A stretch of 64,000 nucleotides of DNA from G963665495 sp963665495 (GCA_963665495.1 OY762289.1:6014001-6078000); one strand, 5' to 3'; counted from the stretch's first letter, positions 9,463 through 18,186 are shown. The notes: a model not told the origin generated them from the sequence alone. Program-made: numbers and translations.

Positions 9463-9579
9463 GGGTACACACTGGGTACAAAATCCCCATAACGAAAAAA
9501 GCCCTTTCAAGGATTTCCTTGAAAGGGCTTTTTCTCGTGGTCCGAGGGACAGAATTGAACTGCCGACACGGGGATTTTC
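9463..9579 (-). repeat. Partial tRNA-Phe copy with terminator: left att site
   Basis: This block is a near copy of 17793-17910. It contains the terminator hairpin and the 3' half of tRNA-Phe, and stops exactly in the anticodon loop (GGGGATTTTC, complement strand). By hand alignment the two copies differ at seven positions and one missing base, the latter in the acceptor stem. The 5' half of the tRNA is absent, so this is not a functional gene. It marks the far end of DNA inserted into tRNA-Phe. Confidence 0.85.
9496..9533. terminator. Rho-independent terminator (left copy)
   Basis: Perfect inverted repeat of 18 bp with a two-base TT loop, A-run on one side and T-run on the other, so it can work in both directions. 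It is the duplicate of the tRNA-Phe terminator at 17826-17863, which has AA in the loop. Confidence 0.8.
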
Positions 9580-9586
9580 GGACTAG

Positions 9587-10120
9587 ATCGCCGGCGAAGA
9601 GTTCGAGAGCTTTCAAAAGCGCTTGAACGTGTCATTGCAAAGGGAGGTGGATACAACCGCGAACGCCATAGATACGCAGCTCCAGCCCTGGAATCTAAAA
9701 GATACTGCCAGCTCCAGGAACTGAAAAACAGGAATAGGCTGTTTCACGCTTGTTTGAATGCAGGCTATGCGACATCCACAATATAAGGTCTTATGACGGC
9801 TGCTTCACAGTTGGGCGCATATCAACATGCAGCGCAAGTTTAAAAGGCACCAATGAAGCATGCATTAATAACGTCAAATCCTAATCATGCTTTTTACAAT
9901 TTGTGCTTATAATGGATAAAGTGCAGAGTATTTTTGAAGTTGCTGTATAGCATATATAATATCTTGAGATTATAAAATCTACAAAGAATCATTCCGATAC
10001 ATGCTTATTTACTTCAAAAGTAACAGAAAAAATTGATTTAATTGTTTTCAATATGCAAAATAAATATTTTTCAAATAATGACACAAAGTAACTTCCTGAG
10101 CCATAATGCCTTTACATAGT
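9587..10120. other. Non-coding DNA inside the island, with a decayed coding remnant
   Basis: Bases 9602-9783 keep one open frame (ending near 9783) whose translation looks protein-like (ALERVIAKGGGYNRERHR) but lacks a start and a recognisable family. It may be the relic of a gene lost from the island end, where an integrase gene would be expected. From about 9840 to 10120 the DNA is very AT-rich and I see no gene. Confidence 0.35.
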
Positions 10121-10125
10121 TCTAT

Positions 10126-10149
10126 ACATGTTACAGCAGAGTAACATGT
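10126..10149. promoter_or_regulatory. Palindrome upstream of mop, candidate activator site
   Basis: ACATGTTAC and GTAACATGT form a perfect 9-bp inverted repeat around six bases, about 70 bp upstream of the sigma-54 promoter. This is the usual position of an upstream activating sequence for AcoR/NtrC-type activators. One such activator is encoded in the same island (15678-17768). Confidence 0.6.
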
Positions 10150-10220
10150 TACAAGCTTGAAAAATGAAGTTTTAAAAATAAAAACTTGGTATTTTAAGTA
10201 GTTACTTTAATTTATGGCAA

Positions 10221-10236
10221 TGGCATACGCTTTGCT
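10221..10236 (+). promoter_or_regulatory. Sigma-54 (-24/-12) promoter of mop
   Basis: TGGCAT-N5-TTGCT matches the sigma-54 consensus TGGCAC-N5-TTGCW at every core base except one, with correct GG-to-GC spacing. The mop ATG lies 29 bases further on, preceded by GGGAG. Confidence 0.75.
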
Positions 10237-10264
10237 CTAGTAGGGAAAAACACGGGAGCAAGTT

Positions 10265-13006
10265 ATGAGTTCATTGTTGCAAAAGAGGTTGTATATTAAT
10301 GGAGTAGAATACAACATCCTCACTTCATCCAAGAGCACACTGGCTGAAGTTATCAGGGATCAGTTGCATCTGACCGGTACGAAGGTCGGATGCGGGCAGG
10401 GCCAGTGTGGCGCCTGTTCCGTACTACTCAACGGCAAGGTCGTTCGCTCGTGCATTACCAAGATGAGCCGTATTTCCGACAAATCTCAGATTACCACCAT
10501 TGAGGGCATCGGACAGCCCGGCAACCTGCATCCGCTGCAGAAAGCCTGGAGCAAATACGGAGCCGCGCAATGCGGATTCTGTACGCCGGGATTTATCGTT
10601 TCCGCCAAAGGGTTGCTTGATGAAAACAACAATCCGAGCCGGGACGAGGTCAGATCCTGGTTTCAGAAACATCGCAACGCCTGCCGTTGCACCGGGTACA
10701 AACCCATTGTGGATGCCGTCATGGATGCCGCGAAAGTGGTGCGGGGCGAAGCTCCGGAGGAAAGTCTGGACTTCAAGATACCCGGCGACGGTAAAATCTG
10801 GGGCTCGGAGTATCCCCGTCCCACTGCAGAGGCCAAAGTTACAGGTACGCTGGATTACGGCGCGGACCTGGGGCTCAAGCTGCCCGAAGATACGCTGCAT
10901 ATCGGCTTGGTTCAGGCCAAGGTGAGCCATGCAAATATCAAAGGTATCGATACCTCCAAGGCGGAAAAAATGCCTGGAGTGCACGCGGTTCTCACTGCCA
11001 AGGATGTTAAAGGCAAAAACCGGATCTTCGGACTGGTCAATCATCCGAATCACAAAGGCGACGGCTGGGAGCGGCCCATTATTTGTGATTCCAAGGTCTT
11101 CCAGTACGGCGATGTGTTAGCTGTTGTTTGCGCAAGCAGCTATGAAGAAGCCCAGGCAGCCGCTGAGGCGGTGGAAGTGGATCTTGAGTTGCTGCCGGCG
11201 TATATGAGCGTCCCCGAAGCAATCGCCGACGACGCCATCGAAATTCACCCCGGCACGCCCAATGTGTACTTTGAGCAACCGCTGATCAAAGGCGAGGATA
11301 CCGCGCCCATTTTCGGCAAAGCGGACGTTGTGGTGGCTGAAGGCGATTTTATCACCAGCAGGCAGCCGCATATGCCCATCGAGCCGGATGTCGCCTTTGC
11401 CTACCTGGATGACGATGAGATGCTGCACATTCACAGCAAGTCCATTGCCGTGCACTTGCACGCGTTCATGATTGCCGAAGGCGTCGGGCTGACTCCGGAC
11501 AAAATCGCCGTGGCCTCGAACCCCATGGGCGGTACGTTCGGCTACAAGCTGAGCCCCACGTCGGAAGCCCTGTTGGGAGTGGCTGTCCTCGCCACCGGAC
11601 GTCCTTGCTACCTGCGGTACAACTACTTTCAGCAAATGACGTACACAGGCAAACGTTCGCCGTTTTATATCAACGCGCGTATGGCCGCAGACAAAAACAC
11701 GGGCCGTATCCTTGCCATGGAGCACGAGTACTACGTGGACCATGGTCCGTACTGTGAAATGGCAAGCGTGCTGACCGGACGCGGCATCCAGTTTATCGGG
11801 GCCGGTTACGACATCCCCAACATTCGGGGCATGGGCCGTACGGTTTGCACCAACCATGCGTGGGGTGCGGCATTTCGCGGATTCGGCGGCGTCCAATCCC
11901 ACTTTGCCGGTGAAACCCTGGTGGAAGATCTTGCCAGAGCGCTCGGACAGGATCCCCTGGAATTCCGTTATGCCAACTGCTATCGCGAAGGTTCCACCAC
12001 CCCGACGGGCGCAACGCCTGACGTCATAGCCCTGCCGCAGTTGCTTGAAGCTCTCCGGCCCAAATACAAGGAAGCCAAGGAAAGAACGGCCAAAGCATCC
12101 ACCGATGCAATCAAGAAAGGCGTCGGCATCGCCGTTGGTGTTTACGGCGCCGGGGCGGATGGTGTGGATCAGGCGGAAGTCTTTGTCCAGTACGATCCGG
12201 ACAACGGCGTCACCTTGGGCTGCTCCTGGGAAGACCACGGACAAGGCGCGGATATCGGCGCCGTGGGCACGACCCACGAGGCTTTGCGCCCCATGGGCAT
12301 TCCAATTGAAAAGATCCGTTTCAGCTGGCCGGATTCCTCCAAACAGCCCCCGGCGGGCCCGGCTGGCGCATCCCGGTCTCAGGTTGTTGTCGGCGGCGCG
12401 CTCAATGCGGCTTGCAAAGCCATGCTGGAGACACTGAAAAAGCCGGACGGAAGCTTCATGACCTATGACGAGGCCGTGGCCGCGGAAAAGCCTACCACTT
12501 TCAACGGGTCCTACAGTGCGCCAGGAGACGTGTGCAGTCCTGAAACAGGTCTCGGCAATCCCTTTGTAAACTGCATGTACACGATTTACCTGTCGGAAGT
12601 GTCGGTGGAAGTGGCCACAGGAAAAGTCACGGTAGACAGATTCGCCTGTGTCGCGGACCTTGGCGCTCTCAACAACCGCCTTGCAGTGGATGGGCAGATC
12701 TACGGATGTATCGCCCAGGGCATCGGACTGGCTTTAAGTGAGGATTTTGAAGACATCCAGAAGCATTCCACAATGATCGGAGCCGGATTCCCGTTCATCG
12801 AAACCATTCCCGACGATATGGAGATTGAGTACTTCGAAAACAATCTCCGTACCCATGGTCCTTTCGGCGCTTCCGGCGCCGGCGAAGGTCCCATGGTCAA
12901 CCCCCATATGGCAGTCATAAACGCCATTCGCGATGCTTGCGGCGCGCGGATCTGCAGATTGCCTGCCACCCCCGAAAGAGTGCTTGAAGCCATCAAAAGC
13001 GTTTAA
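10265..13006 (+). CDS. mop: Molybdenum aldehyde oxidoreductase, xanthine oxidase family
   Basis: 913 aa, close to the 907 residues of D. gigas Mop, and by recall similar along its whole length. It oxidises aldehydes to carboxylic acids in the cytoplasm using a molybdopterin-cytosine dinucleotide cofactor. The N-terminal 2Fe-2S domain has Cys43, 48, 51 and 63; the second has Cys103, 106, 140 and 142 (QCGFC and CRCTGY). The Mo domain follows; the GASGAGEGP segment near the end supplies the catalytic glutamate (about Glu874). There is no FAD domain, as in Mop and unlike xanthine dehydrogenase. GGGAG lies six bases before the ATG. Expression should depend on sigma-54 and the AcoR-like activator downstream. 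The alcohol dehydrogenase next to it would supply aldehyde or reduce it. Confidence 0.96.
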   Translation: MSSLLQKRLYINGVEYNILTSSKSTLAEVIRDQLHLTGTKVGCGQGQCGACSVLLNGKVVRSCITKMSRISDKSQITTIEGIGQPGNLHPLQKAWSKYGAAQCGFCTPGFIVSAKGLLDENNNPSRDEVRSWFQKHRNACRCTGYKPIVDAVMDAAKVVRGEAPEESLDFKIPGDGKIWGSEYPRPTAEAKVTGTLDYGADLGLKLPEDTLHIGLVQAKVSHANIKGIDTSKAEKMPGVHAVLTAKDVKGKNRIFGLVNHPNHKGDGWERPIICDSKVFQYGDVLAVVCASSYEEAQAAAEAVEVDLELLPAYMSVPEAIADDAIEIHPGTPNVYFEQPLIKGEDTAPIFGKADVVVAEGDFITSRQPHMPIEPDVAFAYLDDDEMLHIHSKSIAVHLHAFMIAEGVGLTPDKIAVASNPMGGTFGYKLSPTSEALLGVAVLATGRPCYLRYNYFQQMTYTGKRSPFYINARMAADKNTGRILAMEHEYYVDHGPYCEMASVLTGRGIQFIGAGYDIPNIRGMGRTVCTNHAWGAAFRGFGGVQSHFAGETLVEDLARALGQDPLEFRYANCYREGSTTPTGATPDVIALPQLLEALRPKYKEAKERTAKASTDAIKKGVGIAVGVYGAGADGVDQAEVFVQYDPDNGVTLGCSWEDHGQGADIGAVGTTHEALRPMGIPIEKIRFSWPDSSKQPPAGPAGASRSQVVVGGALNAACKAMLETLKKPDGSFMTYDEAVAAEKPTTFNGSYSAPGDVCSPETGLGNPFVNCMYTIYLSEVSVEVATGKVTVDRFACVADLGALNNRLAVDGQIYGCIAQGIGLALSEDFEDIQKHSTMIGAGFPFIETIPDDMEIEYFENNLRTHGPFGASGAGEGPMVNPHMAVINAIRDACGARICRLPATPERVLEAIKSV

Positions 13007-13114
13007 TGAAAGAGGCGGACTCCTGTCACGGCAGGAGTCCCGCCATCTGACTTAACTATGCGGACATGCGGACATGTCTGGTATTGCAACCCTTTAATAC
13101 TGATGAGGCTAGCT

Positions 13115-14278
13115 ATGATTACTGCGTTTCAATTGGCCAACATGGTTTTCACTGGTGCGGGCGCTTTGGAAAAAGTGCCTGAAACCATCAAACAGCAGGG
13201 CTTGAAAAAACCGTTGATTGTGACGGACAAAGGCGTTGTAAAAGTAGGACTGGCTAAAAAAGTAGAAGAAGTACTGACTGCTGCGGGAATTCCGTACGCT
13301 TTGTATGATGAAACAGTGCCGAATCCCAATGAAAGTAATGCAGAAGATTCCTTTGCTCTGTATGAAAAGGAAGGGTGCGACTGCCTTATCGGACTGGGTG
13401 GCGGCAGCTCCATGGACGCGGCCAAAGGTTGCGGCATTCTGGCCACCAGCGGCGGGCCCATCGATGCCTACCGGGGTATGGGCTTGCTGAAAGCCGATCT
13501 CCCCTTTTACATCGCCATCCCCACGACGGCGGGAACAGGCTCCGAATCCACCTGCGCCTGCATCATCACCAATACGAGAAGCGACCACCACTGGAAAATG
13601 GTTATTCTGGACGGCCGGTTGCTGCCCAATGTGGCTGTCATCGATCCCCTGCTGATGACCGGACTGCCCCCGGCGATCACCGCCTCCACAGGCATGGACG
13701 CCATGACCCACGCGGTCGAAGCCTTTATCTCCATAGCGGCCATGGAATATACGGACGCTCTGGCTATCGGCGCCATTGAGCTTATCTTCAAATACCTGCG
13801 CCGCGCGGTGGGCAACGGCAATGATCTCGAAGCACGCGAGAAAATGGCCTATGCCCAGACCATGGCCGGGATGGCCTTTTCCAACGGCGGGTTGGGACTC
13901 GTCCACTCCATGGCCCACCCGCTGAGCGCGTTCTACAATATCTCCCACGGCAACGCCAACGCGGTCTGTCTGCCAACAGTTCTGGAATACAACAAGATCG
14001 TCTGCCGCGAGAAAATGGCCCGCATCGCCCAGGCCGCCGGATTGAAAGATCTGGGGAACTACCCGGAAGATGCGGCTGTTGCAGCCATTCAGCGGCTCAA
14101 TGACGAAGTCGGCATTCCCAGAACCATTACGGAATGCGGCAATCTGATCGGTAAAAAGGTCGACACCAAGGACATCGAAGCAATGTCCACGGATGCTTTG
14201 AATGAAGTGTCCACCTTCACCACTCCGAGAGTACCTTGCCTTAATGATATCAAAGAGTTGTATAAAAAATGCTGGTAG
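13115..14278 (+). CDS. Iron-containing alcohol dehydrogenase
   Basis: 387 aa, the normal length of the group III family. It interconverts primary alcohols and aldehydes with NAD(P)H. The nucleotide-binding GGGSSMDAAK motif lies near residue 95. The iron ligands expected for this family can be placed at Asp195 and His199 (GMDAMTH), His264 (first His of HSMAHP) and His278 (SHG), with the spacing seen in FucO. ATG at 13115 is chosen because GAGG lies at the right distance; an ATG 12 bases earlier is also in frame. It follows mop by 108 bases without a strong terminator, so the two may be co-expressed for alcohol to aldehyde to acid conversion (inference). Confidence 0.95.
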   Translation: MITAFQLANMVFTGAGALEKVPETIKQQGLKKPLIVTDKGVVKVGLAKKVEEVLTAAGIPYALYDETVPNPNESNAEDSFALYEKEGCDCLIGLGGGSSMDAAKGCGILATSGGPIDAYRGMGLLKADLPFYIAIPTTAGTGSESTCACIITNTRSDHHWKMVILDGRLLPNVAVIDPLLMTGLPPAITASTGMDAMTHAVEAFISIAAMEYTDALAIGAIELIFKYLRRAVGNGNDLEAREKMAYAQTMAGMAFSNGGLGLVHSMAHPLSAFYNISHGNANAVCLPTVLEYNKIVCREKMARIAQAAGLKDLGNYPEDAAVAAIQRLNDEVGIPRTITECGNLIGKKVDTKDIEAMSTDALNEVSTFTTPRVPCLNDIKELYKKCW

Positions 14279-14303
14279 TCTGCAGTTAAAAGCATGATGT
14301 GCG

Positions 14304-14336
14304 CAGGGAGCGGACAGGCAAAACCGGGCGCTCCCT
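14304..14336 (+). terminator. Possible hairpin terminator after the alcohol dehydrogenase
   Basis: AGGGAGCG and CGCTCCCT are perfect 8-bp inverted repeats around a 17-base loop, 25 bases after the dehydrogenase stop. No T-run follows, so it may stabilise the transcript rather than end it. Confidence 0.35.
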
Positions 14337-14744
14337 GCTGCTCTCTCCCAGGGGCGCCTGACGCCTGGTAGAGATTTCAGACCGCCTTGAACGAGGCGGA
14401 TCCCCATGCTGTCGGATGACAGAAACCATGCGCGCGTCTGTCCGTACGATCTCTGTCTCAGCAGCAACGAACGTTTCTTGGTCATCACCTTCACCGGTAA
14501 CACACTCCCGGTACGGCCGTCTCCCTCGCACAACTGCCTGGAGGGAGACGGAGTACCTGGAAAAATGGGGCGAAGACATTTCACAAAACGCTCCTGCGAT
14601 ACGAACTGTTGTCCCGGCCTCTGGCGCGGCCTTTCTGATAATTTGGTGCAAGAAACCGAAAAAGTTTTTGCACAGTATGATTACTGCTAAAAAAACTGCA
14701 TGCTTGTGGGGTGTCAGTTGCAAGGCAGGATGAAGGAACTGGGT

Positions 14745-15446
14745 ATGAAGTTTTCCGACGTGCTCGCAATTATTACAATAATTTTTGTCATTTGTCTGTT
14801 TACCATTCTCCCGAAAAACAATCAGGCCATCGGGGAATTTGTTTCCAATCATGGCATGATAATGAGTTTTTTCAAATTCGCTGTACTTTGTACGATCGGC
14901 GAGCTTGTTGCTTTGAGGATTACCACCACGCAATATATTCAGGATGGGTTCGGGCTGATGCCCCGCGTTTTGATGTGGGGCGGCATTGGATTGGTGATCC
15001 ATATGGCCTTTGTCATTTTTGCTACGGGAACCCCTTTTCTTTTAAAAGATTTCGGGCTTGGCCTGGCCGCGGACGCATTGATTCATGGAAATTTCGGAAC
15101 CCGTCTGCTTCTGGCTTTCAGCATCAGTGTGTTTATGAATACACTTTTTGCTCCAGTCTTTATGGTCGCGCACGGGATTGTTTCAGTCCATATCGCTAAA
15201 ACGGGTGGGACTCTGAAGGGCCTTTTCTCCCCAGTGAATATTGGTGAAATATTGGGCGGAATGGATTGGAAAATGCTGTGGGGATTTGTTTTTAAAAAAA
15301 CCATTCCCCTTTTCTGGATTCCGGCACACACCATCACCTTTCTGCTCCCTCCGGAGCTTCGCGTCCTGTTTGCCGCCGCTTTGGGGGTTGTGCTCGGGAT
15401 CATTCTTGCCTTCGCCAGCCTGAAAGGAGCTGAAGCGCCGGCATAA
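14745..15446 (+). CDS. Multi-pass membrane protein of unknown function
   Basis: 233 aa with about five hydrophobic segments (roughly residues 5-22, 37-55, 78-100, 120-140 and 200-225). The segment NTLFAPVFMVAHG and the general layout hint at the Mpv17/PMP22 type, but this is weak. ATG at 14745 has AAGGA seven bases before it; an ATG 15 bases upstream is also in frame. It sits between the alcohol dehydrogenase and the AcoR-type regulator, so a role in moving or tolerating alcohols and aldehydes is possible, by context only. The 466 bases in front of it contain no convincing gene. Confidence 0.7.
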   Translation: MKFSDVLAIITIIFVICLFTILPKNNQAIGEFVSNHGMIMSFFKFAVLCTIGELVALRITTTQYIQDGFGLMPRVLMWGGIGLVIHMAFVIFATGTPFLLKDFGLGLAADALIHGNFGTRLLLAFSISVFMNTLFAPVFMVAHGIVSVHIAKTGGTLKGLFSPVNIGEILGGMDWKMLWGFVFKKTIPLFWIPAHTITFLLPPELRVLFAAALGVVLGIILAFASLKGAEAPA

Positions 15447-15473
15447 TGCATAGGGGAGTTCGTTGGTTAGCCA

Positions 15474-15509
15474 CTCACTGTATTCCGAACTATTCCGGGA
15501 TACAGTGAG
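15474..15509. terminator. Inverted repeat between the membrane protein and the regulator
   Basis: CTCACTGTATTCCG pairs with CGGGATACAGTGAG (one mismatch) around a short loop, 28 bases after the membrane protein gene. It could be a terminator without a T-run or an operator for the regulator gene that follows. Confidence 0.4.
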
Positions 15510-15677
15510 AATTACATTAACCGGTGTCGTTGAATGTGTTTTTTTGAGAAATATTCTGTCACGAATTTTCTTGTGTACGTGTTGCTAGGGGCGTAACTTA
15601 ACAAAATAAAGCAGGGGATACTTCCGTAGCGTAAGCGCGGCCTCCGTCATACCTACAATAAGGGGAAGGAGCGCAAC

Positions 15678-17768
15678 ATGCATAGCACTTCTGAGAGTTA
15701 TCTGAGGCAGTTCGAGAATGAACTTATCGCTTATGATAAAATATCTCAGAAATCCGCAGAATTTTTTAGCGATTTTTGTTCCGTCTGCGGGTCGAACACT
15801 CTTTTTTGGGAAGAGATAAATGAGATACGAAGCAAGTTTCACAGAGGAATTTCCGCGGATTTAACACTTATTCGACCGCATATTCTACGTTCCTGGAAAC
15901 GCTCCCGTATTGCCAATGCTCCCTATACGGGAATGGCTTCCGTTCATCTTGATACCAAAGAACTGCAAAGCATTATCGAGAACAATGATTTTCTCCTCTC
16001 CACGGCCAAGCCAATAATGGAGGAATTGTTTGAAAATATTCATCCCACAGGCAATTCGATCATACTAACCGATGCGAGCGGCGTTTTTTTGCACACCATT
16101 GGAGACGGACTGGGGTTTGGGCGCGGTTCGACCTGCGCTCTGCGGGGCCTGCTCAGTGGAGAATCCATAGAGGGCACCACCGCCATGGGGGTCTGCCTGG
16201 TTGAGCAGGAACCGACCTGCGTGCTGGGCTGCGAGCATTATAATCCCTATTTTGACGGCTGGTCCTGCGCGGCAGCGCCTATTTTTGATGCGGAAAACAA
16301 CATGGCTGGCACCATTTCTCTGACAATCGGCAGGGAAAGCTTCAACCATCACACCTTCGGTTTGATTATCGCGGCGGCGAAAGCCATTACCGAACAGCTG
16401 CGTTTGCGGTCACTGCTGCAGGAGACCCAGACCATCATGGAACTTATGGGCGAGGCCGTGCTGGTGCTGGATGTCAATGGCTGTATTCGGATGGTGAACA
16501 GCTACGCGAAGCGGTTGTTCCATGTTACGGAAAACGTGGTCGGGTGGAATTTTTCGGATATCGCAGTCACCACAGGCGGCGAATGTTTTCAGTTTCAGGA
16601 CAAAAAGACCAAGGACAACGAGTGCGCCATGCGCCTGTCCGACGGGACGATTTTGCAGTGCCTGTATTCCTCTTCTTCCACTCCGGAGGGCGGTCTGTGC
16701 GTCACGCTGCGGGAAAGCCGCCGCGTGCACAAGTTGACCAACCGTATGAACAGGGCCAAGGCGGTCTATACCTTTGCCGATATTCAGGGCGACTCCGACC
16801 TGATGAACAGAGCGTTGCGGCTGGCGCGCAAGGCCAGCGAAAATTCCATGACCACCTTGATCCTCGGAGAAAGCGGCGTGGGTAAAGAGCTTTTCGCTCA
16901 GGCCATTCACAACGGCGGGCAAAGGCGGGACGAACCCTTTATTGTCCTCAACTGCGGCGCCATTCCGCGCGATCTGGTGCAAAGCGAGCTTTTCGGCTAC
17001 GAAGCCGGCGCGTTTACCGGAGCGACTCGCCAGGGAGCCCCGGGCAAGTTCGAACTGGCCGATGGCGGCACGCTTTTTTTGGATGAAATAGGCGATATGC
17101 CATTGACTGCCCAGGTCAATTTGCTGCGGGTGCTGCAGGAAGGCGAAGTGACCCGTGTGGGCGGCAAACAACCGCACCGGGTGAACGTCCGGGTGGTGGC
17201 CGCCACGCACTGCGACCTGGCCAGGGCGGTGGAAAATGGAACGTTTCGCCATGACCTGTTTTACCGGCTCAATGTTTTAGTCATTAAGGTTCCGGCCCTG
17301 CGCGAACGCCGGAGCGATATTCCGGTGCTGGCCAATTTTTTTCTGATGAAAATCGCCAGGCTGCTGAACAAACAATTTTCCGGTTTTTCCGCCGAGGCCA
17401 TGAAATGTCTCGTGACCTACAACTGGCCTGGCAACATTCGTGAACTGGAAAACGTGGTGGAGCGCACAGCCGTTATGGCTGACGGGCCGGAGATCAACCA
17501 GGAAGACCTGCTTCCGGAGTTTTGGACGGTAACGCCCCGCAGCGTGCAGCAAGAAACAACTCCGATCCCTGAAGAAATAGTCAGAGAACCGAGTTTGGCT
17601 GTGGGAAGGAAGTTTGATCAGGACAAACAGCATATCATCGACGTACTGCAAAAAACCGGCGGCAATGTCCGGGCCGCAGCTCAGGACATGGGCGTGGCGC
17701 GGCTTACGCTTTATCGGCACATCCGCCGCCACGGCATCTCGCTGGAATTGTTTCGGCGACAGCAATAA
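15678..17768 (+). CDS. AcoR-type sigma-54-dependent transcriptional activator
   Basis: 696 aa. The N-terminal region (about 50-245) has the AcoR-like LRSWKRSR start and a GAF-like sensing domain with several cysteines (CALRG, CVLGCEHYNPY, SCAAAP). A PAS-like domain follows at about 250-350. The AAA+ domain has Walker A GESGVGKE (about 397-404) and the sigma-54 contact loop GAFTGA (about 444-449). The C-terminal Fis-type helix-turn-helix (GGNVRAAAQDMGVARLTLYR) binds DNA. AcoR-family proteins respond to small metabolites such as acetoin, so the likely signal is an alcohol, aldehyde or related compound. Target: the sigma-54 promoter and palindrome in front of mop. It is the last gene of the tRNA-Phe island. 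Confidence 0.93.
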   Translation: MHSTSESYLRQFENELIAYDKISQKSAEFFSDFCSVCGSNTLFWEEINEIRSKFHRGISADLTLIRPHILRSWKRSRIANAPYTGMASVHLDTKELQSIIENNDFLLSTAKPIMEELFENIHPTGNSIILTDASGVFLHTIGDGLGFGRGSTCALRGLLSGESIEGTTAMGVCLVEQEPTCVLGCEHYNPYFDGWSCAAAPIFDAENNMAGTISLTIGRESFNHHTFGLIIAAAKAITEQLRLRSLLQETQTIMELMGEAVLVLDVNGCIRMVNSYAKRLFHVTENVVGWNFSDIAVTTGGECFQFQDKKTKDNECAMRLSDGTILQCLYSSSSTPEGGLCVTLRESRRVHKLTNRMNRAKAVYTFADIQGDSDLMNRALRLARKASENSMTTLILGESGVGKELFAQAIHNGGQRRDEPFIVLNCGAIPRDLVQSELFGYEAGAFTGATRQGAPGKFELADGGTLFLDEIGDMPLTAQVNLLRVLQEGEVTRVGGKQPHRVNVRVVAATHCDLARAVENGTFRHDLFYRLNVLVIKVPALRERRSDIPVLANFFLMKIARLLNKQFSGFSAEAMKCLVTYNWPGNIRELENVVERTAVMADGPEINQEDLLPEFWTVTPRSVQQETTPIPEEIVREPSLAVGRKFDQDKQHIIDVLQKTGGNVRAAAQDMGVARLTLYRHIRRHGISLELFRRQQ

Positions 17769-17792
17769 AAAAAATGCAACCACTTCTCAGTT

Positions 17793-17910
17793 GGGTACAG
17801 GCTGGGTACAAAATCCCACCAACGAAAAAAGCCCTTTCAAGGAAATCCTTGAAAGGGCTTTTTCTCGTGGTGCCGAGGGACAGAATTGAACTGCCGACAC
17901 GGGGATTTTC
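17793..17910 (-). repeat. Right att copy: tRNA-Phe 3' half and terminator
   Basis: The 3' half of the intact tRNA-Phe, its terminator and a GGGTACA direct repeat are duplicated at 9463-9579 in the same orientation. Similarity ends in the anticodon loop, as expected for integration by a tyrosine recombinase. See the island entry for the inferred limits. Confidence 0.85.
17826..17863. terminator. Rho-independent terminator of tRNA-Phe
   Basis: Perfect 18-bp inverted repeat with an AA loop and flanking A and T runs, four bases after the encoded CCA end of tRNA-Phe (read on the complement). It can also end transcription of the regulator gene coming from the left. Confidence 0.88.
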
Positions 17911-17943
17911 AGTCCCCTGCTCTACCGACTGAGCTACCTCGGC
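17868..17943 (-). tRNA. tRNA-Phe (GAA)
   Basis: The complement reads as a complete 76-base tRNA: GCCGAGG acceptor stem, D arm with AGCTCAGTCGGTAGAGC, anticodon stem GGGGA/TCCCC with loop CTGAAAA (anticodon GAA), T arm with GTTCAATTC, and an encoded CCA. It serves as the integration site of the island to its left. Confidence 0.96.
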
Positions 17944-17958
17944 GAACGCGATCGAAGT

Positions 17959-17987
17959 TAACTACACAGATCAGCCTGCTTTGGCAA
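17959..17987 (-). promoter_or_regulatory. Sigma-70 promoter of tRNA-Phe
   Basis: On the complement, TTGCCA and TAGTTA are separated by exactly 17 bases, and the -10 box ends 15 bases before the tRNA 5' end. The promoter is on the intact side, consistent with this being the native chromosome flank. Confidence 0.65.
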
Positions 17988-18160
17988 GGGCAAATGTTGG
18001 AAAATTTTTCAGGTCTCCATGTGTTATGTTTAACATGCTGATTTTTCGAGATAAAATTTCATTAAAATTTTAGGAGACTGATGGCCGGGCAGGCAGCCAG
18101 GGGGGATTTTTTGGGGGGAGAGAGAGCGATTCAAAAATAGGGAAATTTTTTGACAAAATT

Positions 18161-18186
18161 CTAGAAAAAATATTGACATTTTCTAG
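18161..18186. promoter_or_regulatory. Inverted repeat in a long leader
   Basis: CTAGAAAA and TTTTCTAG are perfect inverted repeats ten bases apart, overlapping two TTGACA sequences (18150 and 18173). It may be an operator for the small gene at 18404, although no well-placed -10 box could be fixed. A further hairpin (GGCGGC-TTT-GCCGCC, about 18300-18315) lies between it and the gene. Confidence 0.35.

Larger units (their letters stand above)
9580..17910. mobile_element. Integrated island in tRNA-Phe carrying aldehyde/alcohol oxidation genes, no integrase
   Basis: The boundaries are the two direct copies of the tRNA-Phe 3' half, with crossover inferred in the anticodon loop. The intact tRNA is on the right, so the inserted DNA is 9580 to 17910, about 8.3 kb. 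It carries mop, an Fe-alcohol dehydrogenase, a membrane protein and an AcoR-like activator. No recombinase is present, and the left copy has mutated. This implies an old insertion that can no longer move by itself. GGGTACA repeats at both ends resemble integrase arm sites. Confidence 0.65.

Noticed and set aside
9368..9586. Short frame over the partial tRNA-Phe copy
   Set aside because: It translates the terminator hairpin and tRNA remnant, not a protein; the same false peptide appears at the right copy (17614-17889).
11117..12277. Antisense frame opposite mop
   Set aside because: Shadow of the Mo-domain coding sequence, no motif of its own.
13109..14584. Antisense frame opposite the alcohol dehydrogenase
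   Set aside because: The + strand gene has full iron-ligand motifs; the antisense product is a low-complexity shadow.
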